A DNA stretch of 64,000 nucleotides. Source: JAAXGX01 sp965221595. Lineage in GTDB: Bacteria; Acidobacteriota; Vicinamibacteria; Vicinamibacterales; UBA8438. Positions 19,423 to 28,829 of this stretch are shown here, piece after piece. Every line of letters starts with the position of its first letter. The first letter of the stretch is position 1. Where the stretch lies: assembly GCA_965221595.1 (NCBI GenBank), contig OZ244900.1:1054001-1118000 (forward strand), given 5' to 3'. The notes below the pieces were generated by a model that saw only the letters and a list, made by a program, of their open reading frames with translations, searched no databases and was not told the origin of the DNA. The position numbers and the translations under genes are program-made.

Positions 19423-20526
19423 TCAGAATCCGAGCAGCTCCGACGGCCGGTGCAGGACGTAGCGTACGAGCCGCCTGCGGCTGACCTCGCCCGCGTAGAT
19501 GTTGCCGTCGAAGTCCACGCCCAGGAACTCCACGCCGGCGCCGACGTCCACCTCGTGATGCGGTACGAAGTGCGTCACCCAGGCCTGATCGGTCTGCAGG
19601 CTGCCGATGCGGATGCCCTTCTCCCAGCCCAGGTTGCTGCGCCAGTTGTCGGGCGGGCCGGTGCGGACCATGCCGGATAGGCCGTCGCCGGCATACAGGA
19701 TGTCGTTGCGGTCGATGAACAGGCCGCTCGGCTTGCCGTAGTGCGTCCAGATGTGCAGGAGGTTTCCGTCGCTGTCGAAGACCTGGATGCGACTGTTGCC
19801 GCGGTCGGCGACGTAGACGCGCCCGCGCGAGTCCATCTTGATGTCGTGCGGGTCGCTGAAGCGGGCGGCCTCCTTGCTCTCCGACCCGACCCCGCCGCCG
19901 ATTGCCAGCAGGAACGTGCCGTCCTTCGAGAACTTGACGATGCGGTTGTTCCCGCCCCGGTGCCCGTCCGCAATCCAGATGTCACCGTCGGGCGCCACCA
20001 CCACGCCCGACGGTCCGTTGAAGTGCGCCTCGTCGTCGCCCCACACACCGGCCTCGCCCAGGCGCATCACCACATCGCCCCGCTGATTCAGCTTGAGCAC
20101 CTGATGGCCGATGCCGATCCGCTCGCCCGGCGTCGCGCGCGAGTCGCCGTGCGACCCGCCCTCGGTCACCCACAGGAAGCCCTCGTGGTCTAGGAAGAAG
20201 CCGTGGGGGAATCCGAACAGACCGGCGCCGAAGCTGTCGACGAGGTTGCCCTCGAGGTCGAACTTCAGGATCGGGTCGAGGTCGGAGCCGGCGCACTGGT
20301 TCGCGCCGCAGCGGTCGAGGATCCACAGGTGCCGGCCGTCCGGGTCGGGGAAGGCGCCGCTCACGGTGCCCAGCACGCGCCCCTCCGGGAGTTGCTCCCA
20401 GCCGAAGGTCGCCCGATATGGATTGGTCGTCGACGACTGGCCCTGGGTCGCCGCCCCGGCAGCCAGCAGCAGGCACGCCAGCGCCGCGGCGAGCAACCTC
20501 ACGTCAAGTCGACCTGCGTCCGACAT
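19423..20526 (-). CDS. Secreted NHL-repeat six-bladed beta-propeller protein
   Basis: 367 residues with an N-terminal signal peptide (LLAAALACLLLAAGAA). NHL-type repeats follow, such as GPSGVVVAPDGDIWIADGH and SDPHDIKMDSRGRVYVADR, each ending in a strand typical of blades. The layout resembles bacterial relatives of peptidyl-alpha-hydroxyglycine alpha-amidating lyase, but no activity can be assigned. Start supported by GGAG seven bases upstream. Confidence 0.85.
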   Translation of the reverse strand: MSDAGRLDVRLLAAALACLLLAAGAATQGQSSTTNPYRATFGWEQLPEGRVLGTVSGAFPDPDGRHLWILDRCGANQCAGSDLDPILKFDLEGNLVDSFGAGLFGFPHGFFLDHEGFLWVTEGGSHGDSRATPGERIGIGHQVLKLNQRGDVVMRLGEAGVWGDDEAHFNGPSGVVVAPDGDIWIADGHRGGNNRIVKFSKDGTFLLAIGGGVGSESKEAARFSDPHDIKMDSRGRVYVADRGNSRIQVFDSDGNLLHIWTHYGKPSGLFIDRNDILYAGDGLSGMVRTGPPDNWRSNLGWEKGIRIGSLQTDQAWVTHFVPHHEVDVGAGVEFLGVDFDGNIYAGEVSRRRLVRYVLHRPSELLGF

Positions 20527-20642
20527 GGCTTCTCTCCTTCCTGGTTCCGGGACGTTCCGCGTTGCCTTCCGGTTCGAGCTCGATCACCGCGCGCCGGGGG
20601 CTTCCATCAGATAGGGCTGCGGCGCACGCTCCACGCCCTCTG

Positions 20643-22121
20643 CTAGCCGCCCCCGAGGCTCCGCACGGTCACGATGGCGATCGTAACGCAGGCGGCGGCC
20701 GCCACCGTCATGACGATGCCGACCCGTGCCATGTCCCGGATGGAGAAGTAGCCCGCCGAATATGGCAGCACGTTCGTCGGGCTCTCGGTTACGAGGATGA
20801 AGGCCAGCGACGACGTGAACGCCGCCGGCGCAGCCACCGTCCAGACGTCGAGGCCCAGGTCCTGGGCAAGGGCGATCAGGATCGGCATGATGATGGCGCC
20901 GGTCACCGTGTTGCTCGAGAACAGCAGGTGCAGCGCGGCCACGACGAGGACGATGACGAACGGCTGCAGCACGTCGGGGACGAGCGCCAGCCGTCCCAGC
21001 ATGACCTGCGCCAGCCAGCGCGCCGCCCCCGTCTCGAACACCATCACGCCCAGCGACAGGCCGGCCACGATCAGGATGACGCCGCCCCAGTCCATGTCGC
21101 GCTGGGCCTCCTTCCAGACCAGCACGCGGAGGCCGGGCAGGAACAGCAGCAGTCCACCGCCCAGCGCCACCGCCTGCGGTGGTGGATCGATCAGACCGCC
21201 CGTCCACGCGGCCAGCAGCGGCGTCGTCAGCCAGACGGTGATGGTGCCCGCGAAGACGACGAGCGTCCAGATCTCGAGGCGGCTTGGGCGTCCGAGCGCC
21301 GCCAGTCGGTCGGCAATCTCGGCGTCGCGGATCGGCAGCCGGTCCAGCTCGGGCGGGAAGGCACGCAGCAGGAGGCGCCAACCCACCGGGATCATGAGCA
21401 GCGCAGCCGGCACGCCGTACGCCATCCAGCGCAGGAACGTGATCTCGACGCCGGCCAGCTCGCGCAGGTAGCCGACGGCGGCCAGGTTGGCGCCGGCGCC
21501 GGCGGGGGTGCCGATGCCGCCGATCAGGGGGCCGAAGGCACACGAGATCATCAGCGCGCGCCCGAAGTTGCTCCTGAGCGGCTCGAGTCGCGCGTCGCGC
21601 AGCACGCCGACGCCCAGCGGCAGGAGCACGGCTGCCACCGACATGTCGGTTATCCACATCGACAACAGCGCGCCGACCACCAGGAAGCCGAGCAACACGC
21701 GGTCGGTGCGCGTCCCGACGACGCGCAGCACGTACAGCACGAGCCGCGTCCCGAGCCCCGATCGGGTGAAACCGGTCGACAGCAGCAGCACCCCGATGAA
21801 GAACGTAATCAGCGTATTGCCGAAGCCGGCGCGGACGGCCGCCGGGTAGTCGGCAATCCCCAGCACCGGAATGAGCAGCAGGACGAAGAGCGCGGTGACG
21901 GCGAACGGGACCGCCTCGGTGACCCACAGCGTGATGGCGAAAGCGAGGATCGCGAGGCACGCCTTGCCGTGGCTGGTCAGCGCGATCAGCTCGTCGCCGC
22001 GCGCGATCGGTGCGGGCTCCGGGAGCGCATCGATGGCCAGCATGACGAGCACCGCGACGAGGATGGTCGCCGCGCGTGCACGCTCCGTGCTCGGCCAGCT
22101 CGACGGTGCGACGGAAGGCAT
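20643..22121 (-). CDS. SLC13/DASS-family anion:sodium symporter
   Basis: 492 residues from the ATG at 22121; the open frame extends upstream but that part lacks family features. About a dozen membrane segments are present. The C-terminal half keeps the sodium/substrate motif SSNTVTGA near residue 398, whereas the N-terminal equivalent reads GAGANLAA. The family transports di- and tricarboxylates or sulfate. Divergence from a sulfur ABC system makes sulfate a reasonable guess, unproven. Confidence 0.88.
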   Translation of the reverse strand: MPSVAPSSWPSTERARAATILVAVLVMLAIDALPEPAPIARGDELIALTSHGKACLAILAFAITLWVTEAVPFAVTALFVLLLIPVLGIADYPAAVRAGFGNTLITFFIGVLLLSTGFTRSGLGTRLVLYVLRVVGTRTDRVLLGFLVVGALLSMWITDMSVAAVLLPLGVGVLRDARLEPLRSNFGRALMISCAFGPLIGGIGTPAGAGANLAAVGYLRELAGVEITFLRWMAYGVPAALLMIPVGWRLLLRAFPPELDRLPIRDAEIADRLAALGRPSRLEIWTLVVFAGTITVWLTTPLLAAWTGGLIDPPPQAVALGGGLLLFLPGLRVLVWKEAQRDMDWGGVILIVAGLSLGVMVFETGAARWLAQVMLGRLALVPDVLQPFVIVLVVAALHLLFSSNTVTGAIIMPILIALAQDLGLDVWTVAAPAAFTSSLAFILVTESPTNVLPYSAGYFSIRDMARVGIVMTVAAAACVTIAIVTVRSLGGG

Positions 22122-22159
22122 CGGCGCCCGCCGATCGTAGCAGGGTAGGCGCCGCGTGG

Positions 22160-22165
22160 TATGGT
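22160..22165 (+). promoter_or_regulatory. -10 element of the ABC transporter operon
   Basis: TATGGT ends 7 bp before the ATG at 22173, with no Shine-Dalgarno sequence between, suggesting a leaderless transcript. Confidence 0.4.
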
Positions 22166-22172
22166 CCGCGCC

Positions 22173-23354
22173 ATGGGTTGCTGCGAGGCCACGAATCCGA
22201 GGCTGCTGGGGCCGGTTGCCGAGCGGCGGACCGGGTCGGATGCGGCGGATCGTCACCGGCCGGCGCCGGGCGCCGAGTGGGACCGGCGTACCACGCTCAA
22301 GAGCCTGCTGGGCGCGGCGGGCGTCGTGGCCGTCAGCGGCTGCGCGAACGATAGCGGGGACGGGGCGGCCGCCGTCCGGCTCGCCTTCTGCGGCCAGCTC
22401 CTGTGCGTGGTCCCCTACGAGGTCGCCCGGGCACGCGGGCACTTCGCCGCACAGGGGTTGGCCGTCGAACTCATCTACACCCGCGGCGGGAATGCGGCGA
22501 TGCAGGCGCTAGTGGGCGGTGCCGTCGACTATGCCGGCACGTCGTTCGATGTCGTGCTGCAGGCGGCTGCCAACGGCGCTCCGATCCGCCGGGTGGCGTC
22601 CACCGGTCGGCTGCCGCTGTTCGCGCTGGCGACCGCGCCGGCGCACGCGGGCGCCATCGACTCCGTGGCGGGGCTCGCGGGCCGCACCGTCGGCATCTCC
22701 GCTCTCGGCAACGCCGACCACGCCCTGCTCCTGTTTCTTCTGGACCAGGCCGGCGCCGACACCGACGCCGTAGGGTTCGCGGCCATCGGCACCAACGTAT
22801 TCGACGCGCTGCGCCTCGGCCAGGTCGACGCCGCCATGCTGCAGGAGCCGGCCCTGTCGCTGATCGCCGAGGCCGGCGGGCGCGAGCTGGTCAACTTCAT
22901 GGAGATCGAGGAGGCCCGCCGTCATCTCGGCGGTCCGTATGCCTTCATGGGCGTTTCGGTGCGGTCCGCCGAGCGCGACGCGCGCCTGCCGGAGATGCGG
23001 AAGCTGGCAGCCGCACTGGCCGCCGGCCTGGTCGATACGCGGGCCCTGCCCCCGGCCGACATCGTGGCGACGCTGCCCGCGGCGCTCGTGGCCGGCGGGG
23101 ACGTCGGTCGCCTCGAGACGGTCATCGAGCGCTACCGGGAATCGCTGTACCCCGAACGCGTCGACGTGGATGTCGAGGCAGCCGGACGAGTCCTGCGCGC
23201 CCAGCAGGTCGCCGGCCTGCTCCGGCCGGGGCAGGTGGATCTGGAGGCCCTGCTGGACACCGGTGCCGTCGTCGATCAGACGGGGCTGCGCCCCGAGATC
23301 CCGGCGTCCGCCGCCGGGGACCCCCGTCGCTCCGCACCGGAGCCGCAGGCGTAG
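22173..23354 (+). CDS. ABC transporter substrate-binding lipoprotein (NitT/TauT/SsuA type)
   Basis: 393 residues. After a long n-region the signal reads DRRTTLKSLLGAAGVVAVSGC, a twin-arginine-like start ending in a lipobox Cys. The mature part has the NMT1/SsuA fold: LAFCGQLLCVVPYEVARARGHFAAQGL, quoted in part as VPYEVARARGHFAAQGL, then LIYTRGGNAAMQALVGG. An ATG at 22161 is also possible but overlaps the likely -10. Family substrates are nitrate, taurine, alkanesulfonates or thiamine precursors; the setting favours an organosulfur compound. Confidence 0.88.
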   Translation: MGCCEATNPRLLGPVAERRTGSDAADRHRPAPGAEWDRRTTLKSLLGAAGVVAVSGCANDSGDGAAAVRLAFCGQLLCVVPYEVARARGHFAAQGLAVELIYTRGGNAAMQALVGGAVDYAGTSFDVVLQAAANGAPIRRVASTGRLPLFALATAPAHAGAIDSVAGLAGRTVGISALGNADHALLLFLLDQAGADTDAVGFAAIGTNVFDALRLGQVDAAMLQEPALSLIAEAGGRELVNFMEIEEARRHLGGPYAFMGVSVRSAERDARLPEMRKLAAALAAGLVDTRALPPADIVATLPAALVAGGDVGRLETVIERYRESLYPERVDVDVEAAGRVLRAQQVAGLLRPGQVDLEALLDTGAVVDQTGLRPEIPASAAGDPRRSAPEPQA

Positions 23355-23357
23355 CCC

Positions 23358-24110
23358 ATGCTCCGGATCCGTGCGCTGGCGGTCGGCTACGGCGGCGAGC
23401 CCGTCCTCGACGGGATCGACCTCGACGTGGCGGCAGGGGAGTTCGCCACCCTGATCGGTCCTTCCGGCTCCGGCAAGACCAGCATCCTGCGGGCGGTGAC
23501 CGGCCTGCTGGCGCCTCTGCGCGGCACGGTCGAGATCGAAGTCGCCCTGCGCGACGTCGGCTTTCTGTTCCAGGACGACGCGCTACTCCCCTGGCGCACG
23601 GCGCGCCAGAACGTGGCGCTCGGGCTGCGCATCCGCGAGGTCGCGTCGGCCGCGGCCGACGCGCAGGCCGACCGCTGGCTGCAGGTGCTGGGGCTGGCCG
23701 GCTACGGCGACCGCTATCCGGCTCAGCTCTCCGGCGGCCAACGCAAGCGCGTTGCCATCGCGCAGGTGCTGGCCCTGCGGCCTCGGCTGCTGCTGATGGA
23801 TGAACCGTTCGCGGCCCTCGACGCCATCGTGCGGACGCGCATTGCGCAGGAGCTGCTGGAGTGGGTGGAGCGCGAGCGGCTCACCGTGCTGCTGGTGACC
23901 CACGACCTCGAGGAGGCCATCAGCGCATCGGACGTCGTGCACGTGCTGGGCCATGGACCGCGCGCCGCGATCCGCGCCAGCCACCGCGTCGGCATCCCGC
24001 GCCCGCGGCGCGTGCTGGAGGCGCGGGGGCATCCCGCGTTCGGGCCGCTCCTGCAGCGCCTGTGGGACGAGTTGGGGGCCGAACGGCCGCCGGAGTCGGT
24101 GGCGTCGTGA
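23358..24110 (+). CDS. ABC transporter ATP-binding protein (NitT/TauT/SsuB type)
   Basis: 250 residues with Walker A GPSGSGKTS near 34, signature LSGGQRKRVAIA near 123, Walker B LLLMDEPFAALD and the H-loop THDLEEA. It starts 3 bp after the binding-protein gene and its stop overlaps the permease start as GTGA, so the three form one operon. Confidence 0.95.
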   Translation: MLRIRALAVGYGGEPVLDGIDLDVAAGEFATLIGPSGSGKTSILRAVTGLLAPLRGTVEIEVALRDVGFLFQDDALLPWRTARQNVALGLRIREVASAAADAQADRWLQVLGLAGYGDRYPAQLSGGQRKRVAIAQVLALRPRLLLMDEPFAALDAIVRTRIAQELLEWVERERLTVLLVTHDLEEAISASDVVHVLGHGPRAAIRASHRVGIPRPRRVLEARGHPAFGPLLQRLWDELGAERPPESVAS

Positions 24111-24880
24111 CGGGCTGGCAGCGGTCTCCACCGGTCCGCCGCGGCGCCGCGCTGCTCTTGCTCCTGGGCGTCTGGGAGGCGGCTTCCCGCGCCGGCCTGC
24201 TCGACCCCTTCTATGCGCCGCCGCCGTCAGCCGTCGCGGAGGTCATGGTCGGCCTGGCCGCCGGCGGTGACCTCTGGCTGCACCTGGGCGCGACGGCCGT
24301 CGCCGCGTGCGCCGGCCTGTTCGTCGGGCTCGTGCTCGGCATCGCGCTCGGCTTCGCCGGCGCCCTCGCGCGGCCGGTCGCCGACCTGCTCGAGCCGGTC
24401 ATGATTCTGCTCAACGCTATACCACGCGTCATCCTGGCCCCGCTGTTCGTAATCTGGCTCGGCATCGGCTTGGCGTCCAAGGTGGCGCTGGCCACTATCC
24501 TCGTCACCGTGCTCATCTTCTTTGCCGTCTACAACGGCTTCCGGGAAGTGGATCGGCGGCTGGTCGAGCGGGTCCGGACCCTGGGCGGCGGACGGCGGAC
24601 CCTGGTCCGCGAGGTGTACGTGCCGTCGGTCACGAGCTGGGTGCTGGGGAGTCTCCGGGTTGCCGTGGGCTTCGCCTTCACCGGGGCGGTGGTCGGTGAG
24701 TTCGTCGCCTCCAGCCGCGGACTCGGCTACCTGCTGCAGTTCGCGCAGAGCACCTACAACGCCGCGCTGACCATCGCGCTGATCCTGATGATCATGGCCA
24801 TCGTGCTGCTGCTGTTCGCCTGCGCCGAACGCCTCGAGCGGCGTCTGCTGCGCTGGCGTCAGGAGGAACCTGCGCCGTAG
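24107..24880 (+). CDS. ABC transporter permease (NitT/TauT/SsuC type)
   Basis: 257 residues from a GTG overlapping the ATPase stop. It has six hydrophobic segments. The cytoplasmic EAA loop is recognisable around VRTLGGGRRTLVREVYVPSV, followed by GLGYLLQFA as in SsuC/TauC. It completes the importer. Confidence 0.93.
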   Translation: MTGWQRSPPVRRGAALLLLLGVWEAASRAGLLDPFYAPPPSAVAEVMVGLAAGGDLWLHLGATAVAACAGLFVGLVLGIALGFAGALARPVADLLEPVMILLNAIPRVILAPLFVIWLGIGLASKVALATILVTVLIFFAVYNGFREVDRRLVERVRTLGGGRRTLVREVYVPSVTSWVLGSLRVAVGFAFTGAVVGEFVASSRGLGYLLQFAQSTYNAALTIALILMIMAIVLLLFACAERLERRLLRWRQEEPAP

Positions 24881-24894
24881 AGCGGCGCGGGCTC

Positions 24895-26112
24895 CTACCG
24901 GTCCAGGAGCCCGGTCAGGCGCGCGAGCTGGACCGCCGACAGGGACCCGATCACGAGCACGACGAGGATCCCCAGCGCGTTGGCGAGCCGGGTATTCCTG
25001 AAGCGGCCCACGATGTCGGTGCGGTTGGCGATGACCAGCAGCAGCACGAGCAGAACGGGCAGGACGAGCGCGTTGGCCGCCTGCGCCACGATGATAACCT
25101 GGTAGGGCGACCCGCCGAACAGCACGCCGAACAGGACGCCTGTGATCAGCACGAAGCCGCCCAGCATCCGCAGACGGGCGCTGCGCAGGTCCGGTTTCCA
25201 GCCGAATGCCCCGGCGGCGGCGTAGGCGGCGGCCAGCGGGGCGGTAATCGAAGAGGTCAACCCGGCGGCGAACAGGCCCACCCCGAACAGGAGCGGGGCG
25301 GCCGGGCCGAGCAGGGGCTCGAGCTGTCGGCCGACAGTCGCTGCATCGACGCTCGCGCCCAGCCCGTGGAGCGGCGTGGCAGCGACCAGCACCGACGCGG
25401 TCACGAGTCCGCCCAGCGCCACCGAGCCGATCGTGTCGAGCCGGGCCTCCCGGACGTTCTCCGCGACCCGCGCCGGGTCGGGCCACTGCTCCAGCGCCGC
25501 GCTGGCGTGCAGGAACAGATTGTAGGTGACGACGGTCGTTCCGATCAGCGCCAGCACGACCAGCAGTGACCCGGGCGGCACGCGCGGCACGAGGGCGCCG
25601 CGGGCCAGCTCGGCGAGGCTGGGCGCGGTCGAGGCGGCGACGCCGCAGAACACGATGCTCATCAGGCCGACCAGCGCGATGAGGCCGCTCCGGATCGTGC
25701 GGTACCGCCCGGTCAGCAGCAGGCCGCCGGCCAGCATGCCGATCAGCGTGACGATGGCGCCCGGAGGATGGCCGGTGACCAGACCCAGCCCGAGCGCTGC
25801 GCCGAGCAGGTTGCCGGCCTGGAACGCGGCGTTGCCCAGCAGGAGCGTCGCCGCGATGAGCACCATCGACACGTTCCGCAGCAGCGGCGAGGCGATGCTG
25901 GCCCGGATGGATTCCGCGAGGCCTCGGCGTCCCGCGATGCCCACCCGGGCCGCCATGTCCTGGAGGACGATCGTGGCAGCGACCGAGAAGACGACGGCCC
26001 ACAGCAGGCCGACGCCGTAGCCGGCGCCCGCGGTGCTCGCGGTGACGATGGTGCCCGGTCCGATGAACGCCGCCGAGACGAGCAGCCCCGGTCCGAACCT
26101 GAATCTGGCCAT
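24895..26112 (-). CDS. Nramp-like transporter lacking canonical metal-binding residues
   Basis: 405 residues and about eleven hydrophobic segments with the Nramp family layout. The TM1 signature DPGN is replaced by GPGT (residues 18-21), and in TM6 the MPHN motif is replaced by VTYN in VVTYNLFLHASA. The aspartate, methionine and histidine that matter for Mn/Fe selectivity are therefore missing. Such divergent members include the Nramp-related magnesium transporters. Substrate unknown. It is divergent from cysQ with 135 bp between. The frame stays open upstream but this is antisense of cysQ. Confidence 0.85.
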   Translation of the reverse strand: MARFRFGPGLLVSAAFIGPGTIVTASTAGAGYGVGLLWAVVFSVAATIVLQDMAARVGIAGRRGLAESIRASIASPLLRNVSMVLIAATLLLGNAAFQAGNLLGAALGLGLVTGHPPGAIVTLIGMLAGGLLLTGRYRTIRSGLIALVGLMSIVFCGVAASTAPSLAELARGALVPRVPPGSLLVVLALIGTTVVTYNLFLHASAALEQWPDPARVAENVREARLDTIGSVALGGLVTASVLVAATPLHGLGASVDAATVGRQLEPLLGPAAPLLFGVGLFAAGLTSSITAPLAAAYAAAGAFGWKPDLRSARLRMLGGFVLITGVLFGVLFGGSPYQVIIVAQAANALVLPVLLVLLLVIANRTDIVGRFRNTRLANALGILVVLVIGSLSAVQLARLTGLLDR

Positions 26113-26232
26113 GACGTGTCGGGTTGCCGCAGTACCGGCGCACGATCGTAGCCGGCCGGTCAACAGCCTGTGGCGAAACCCCGTGTCGCCGGCGGGCGCG
26201 TGCCGCGGCGGCCGGCCGGCCCGCGGGCGGGT

Positions 26233-26238
26233 TACACT
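26233..26238 (+). promoter_or_regulatory. -10 element of cysQ
   Basis: TACACT ends 9 bp before the ATG at 26248 and there is no ribosome binding site, suggesting a leaderless or nearly leaderless transcript. Confidence 0.4.
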
Positions 26239-26247
26239 GCCGCGTCG

Positions 26248-27051
26248 ATGACCGCCACCATCTCGATCGAGGACGTCGCCGCCATTGCGTCGGCGGCGGG
26301 TGACGCTGCCCTGCGGCTCTACCACAACAGCGGCGCCTGGGTGCGGCAAAAGCAGGACGGATCGCCCGTGACGGCGGCGGACATGGCTGCCGAGCAGGTC
26401 ATTCGGGGGCGTCTCGAGGCACTCGACCCCGACATCCCGTATCTGTCGGAGGAAGCCCCGCTGCCGGCGCACGCCGAGCGGCGGGACTGGCCGCGGTTCT
26501 GGCTCGTGGATCCGTTGGACGGCACGCAGGAGTTCCTGCGGCGAACGGACGAGTTCACCGTGAACATCGCGCTGATAGAGGCCGGCGAGCCGGTGCTGGG
26601 TGCAGTGGCCGCGCCGGCGCTCGGCGTCGTCTACTACGCGGCCCGGCGCCAGGGGGCGTGGAAGCGGCGCCCCGGCCTGCGGCCCGAACGCATCCGGTCG
26701 CGGCTGGCCGATCCGCGTGAGCCGCTGCGGGTGGTCGAGAGTCGCTCGCATCCGAGTCCCGACCTGGAGGGCCTGTTGGCCGCGTACACGATCAAGGAGC
26801 GGCTGCAGGTCGGCAGCTCGCTCAAGTTCTGCCTGCTCGCCGAGGGCCGGGCGGACATCTACCCGCGGCTGGGTCCCACGATGGAGTGGGACGTCGGGGC
26901 CGGCGACTGCGTCTACCGGCACTCCGCGGAGGGTGCGCCGCACCCGAGTCCGTTCACCTACAACAAGCCGTCGCTGCGCAACGGCGGTTTCGTGCTGGGG
27001 TTGCGGACCGGCCCGCCAGGGCCCGCCGCCCGCCCGCCGCGGTCTTCGTGA
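26248..27051 (+). CDS. cysQ: 3'(2'),5'-bisphosphate nucleotidase
   Basis: 267-residue inositol-monophosphatase-fold enzyme that removes the 3' phosphate of PAP or PAPS. The metal-binding DPLDGTQEFL near residue 87 and WDVGAGDCV near 213 are intact, as are KQDGSPVTAADMAAE and the C-terminal YNKPSLRNGGF. Start chosen at 26248 since the preceding 26 codons are Arg/Pro-rich and lie in promoter sequence. It is 53 bp upstream of sat-cysC and probably protects the cell from PAP. Confidence 0.93.
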   Translation: MTATISIEDVAAIASAAGDAALRLYHNSGAWVRQKQDGSPVTAADMAAEQVIRGRLEALDPDIPYLSEEAPLPAHAERRDWPRFWLVDPLDGTQEFLRRTDEFTVNIALIEAGEPVLGAVAAPALGVVYYAARRQGAWKRRPGLRPERIRSRLADPREPLRVVESRSHPSPDLEGLLAAYTIKERLQVGSSLKFCLLAEGRADIYPRLGPTMEWDVGAGDCVYRHSAEGAPHPSPFTYNKPSLRNGGFVLGLRTGPPGPAARPPRSS

Positions 27052-27104
27052 TACCCTGAAGGGTTCCCATCACCCGGCTCACCCCTCAACAGGAGACGCT
27101 TGCG

Positions 27105-28829
27105 TTGGCCGACCACCTCATCCCGCCGCATGGCGGGAAGCTCGTGAATCTGCTCGTCGACGACGACCGGGCCGCCGCGCTCAGGGATGCATCGCGCGAC
27201 TGGCCTTCCCACGACCTCACTCCCCGCCAGCTGTGCGACCTGGAGCTGCTGCTCAACGGGGGCTTCTCGCCGCTCACCGGCTTTCTGACGCGGCGCGACC
27301 ACGAGCGCGTGTGCGCCGAGATGCGTCTCGCGGACGGCACGCTCTGGCCGCTGCCGATCACGCTGGACGTCTCCGAGGCGCTGGCCTCGACGCTCGCGCC
27401 CGGCGCCCGCCTGGCGCTGCGCGATCCCGAGGGGGTCATGCTGGCCGTGCTGCAGGTCGAGGACGTCTGGCAGCCCGACCGGCAGGCCGAGGCCGAGGCG
27501 GTCTTCGGCTCTGCGAACCCGGAGCACCCGGGCGTCGCGCACCTGCTCGAGCGGACGCAGCCGTATTACGTCGGCGGCACGCTGACCGGCGTGCAGCCGG
27601 TCACGCACTACGACTACCGGCCCCTGCGCCACTCGCCGGCCGAGCTGCGGGCCGAGTTCGCCAGGCTGGGGTGGACGCGTGTCGTGGCGTTCCAGACGCG
27701 CAACCCGATGCACCGGGCGCACCAGGAGCTGACGTTGCGCGCGGCCAGGGAGGTCGAAGCCAACCTGCTGATTCACCCCGTGGTCGGGATGACCAAGCCG
27801 GGCGACGTCGACCACTACACGCGCGTCCGCTGTTATCAGGCGCTGCTGCCCCGCTATCCGGACCGCTCGGCGCTGCTGTCGCTTCTGCCGCTGGCGATGC
27901 GCATGGGCGGTCCGCGCGAGGCCGTATGGCACGCAATCATCCGCAAGAACCACGGCTGCACGCATCTCATCGTCGGCCGCGACCACGCGGGACCGGGCAG
28001 CGACTCGTCCGGCACGCCGTTCTACGGCCCGTACGACGCCCAGGATCTGCTGCGTCGCCACGAGGCCGAGCTCGGCGTCGCCATGGTGCCGTTCCGGATG
28101 ATGGTGTACGTGGAGGCCGGCGACTCGTACGCACCCGTGGACGAGGTTCCCGAGGGGACCCGCACGCTCAATCTTTCGGGCACGGAGCTGCGCGAGCGGC
28201 TGGCCGGCGGCAAGGACATTCCCGGCTGGTTCACGTTCCCCGATGTGGCCGAGGAGCTGCGCCGGAGTCATCCGCCGCGCCACAAGCAGGGGTTCACCGT
28301 CTTCTTCACCGGCCTGTCCGGATCGGGCAAGTCGACCATCGCCAACGTCCTGCTCGTCAAGTTCCTCGAGTCGGGCGGGCGGCCCGTGACGCTGCTCGAC
28401 GGCGACCTCGTCCGCAGGCACCTGTCCAGCGAGCTCGGCTTCTCGAAGGCGCATCGCGACATCAACATCCGGCGCATCGGCTACGTGGCGTCGGAGATCA
28501 CCCGCAACGGCGGCATCGCCATCTGCGCCCCCATTGCGCCCTACGACGCCGTTCGCAAGGACGTGCGTTCGATGGTGGAGCCGCTGGGCGGGTTCATCCT
28601 GGTGCACGTGGCGACGCCGCTCGAGGTGTGCGAGGGGCGCGATCGCAAGGGCCTGTACGCCAAGGCGCGCGCCGGCATCATCAAGGAGTTCACCGGCATC
28701 TCCGACCCCTACGAGGCGCCCGCAGACGCCGACCTCGCCATCGATACGACCCGACTGACCGCCGAGGAGGCGGCCGGGCAGATCGTGCTGCACCTCGAGC
28801 AGCAAGGGTATGTCGCAGGCGACATCTGA
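27105..28829 (+). CDS. Bifunctional sulfate adenylyltransferase / adenylylsulfate kinase
   Basis: 574 residues. Residues 1-390 are ATP sulfurylase, with the nucleotide motifs QTRNPMHRAHQEL and GRDHAGPG. From about 395 there is APS kinase with P-loop GLSGSGKST near 402, LDGDLVRRHLS and RDRKGLYAKARAG. It makes APS and then PAPS. The order Sat then CysC is the reverse of animal PAPS synthases. The start is TTG with AGGAG nine bases upstream. The neighbours cysQ and DUF4202 and the nearby cysH place it in assimilatory sulfate reduction. Confidence 0.95.
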   Translation: MADHLIPPHGGKLVNLLVDDDRAAALRDASRDWPSHDLTPRQLCDLELLLNGGFSPLTGFLTRRDHERVCAEMRLADGTLWPLPITLDVSEALASTLAPGARLALRDPEGVMLAVLQVEDVWQPDRQAEAEAVFGSANPEHPGVAHLLERTQPYYVGGTLTGVQPVTHYDYRPLRHSPAELRAEFARLGWTRVVAFQTRNPMHRAHQELTLRAAREVEANLLIHPVVGMTKPGDVDHYTRVRCYQALLPRYPDRSALLSLLPLAMRMGGPREAVWHAIIRKNHGCTHLIVGRDHAGPGSDSSGTPFYGPYDAQDLLRRHEAELGVAMVPFRMMVYVEAGDSYAPVDEVPEGTRTLNLSGTELRERLAGGKDIPGWFTFPDVAEELRRSHPPRHKQGFTVFFTGLSGSGKSTIANVLLVKFLESGGRPVTLLDGDLVRRHLSSELGFSKAHRDINIRRIGYVASEITRNGGIAICAPIAPYDAVRKDVRSMVEPLGGFILVHVATPLEVCEGRDRKGLYAKARAGIIKEFTGISDPYEAPADADLAIDTTRLTAEEAAGQIVLHLEQQGYVAGDI

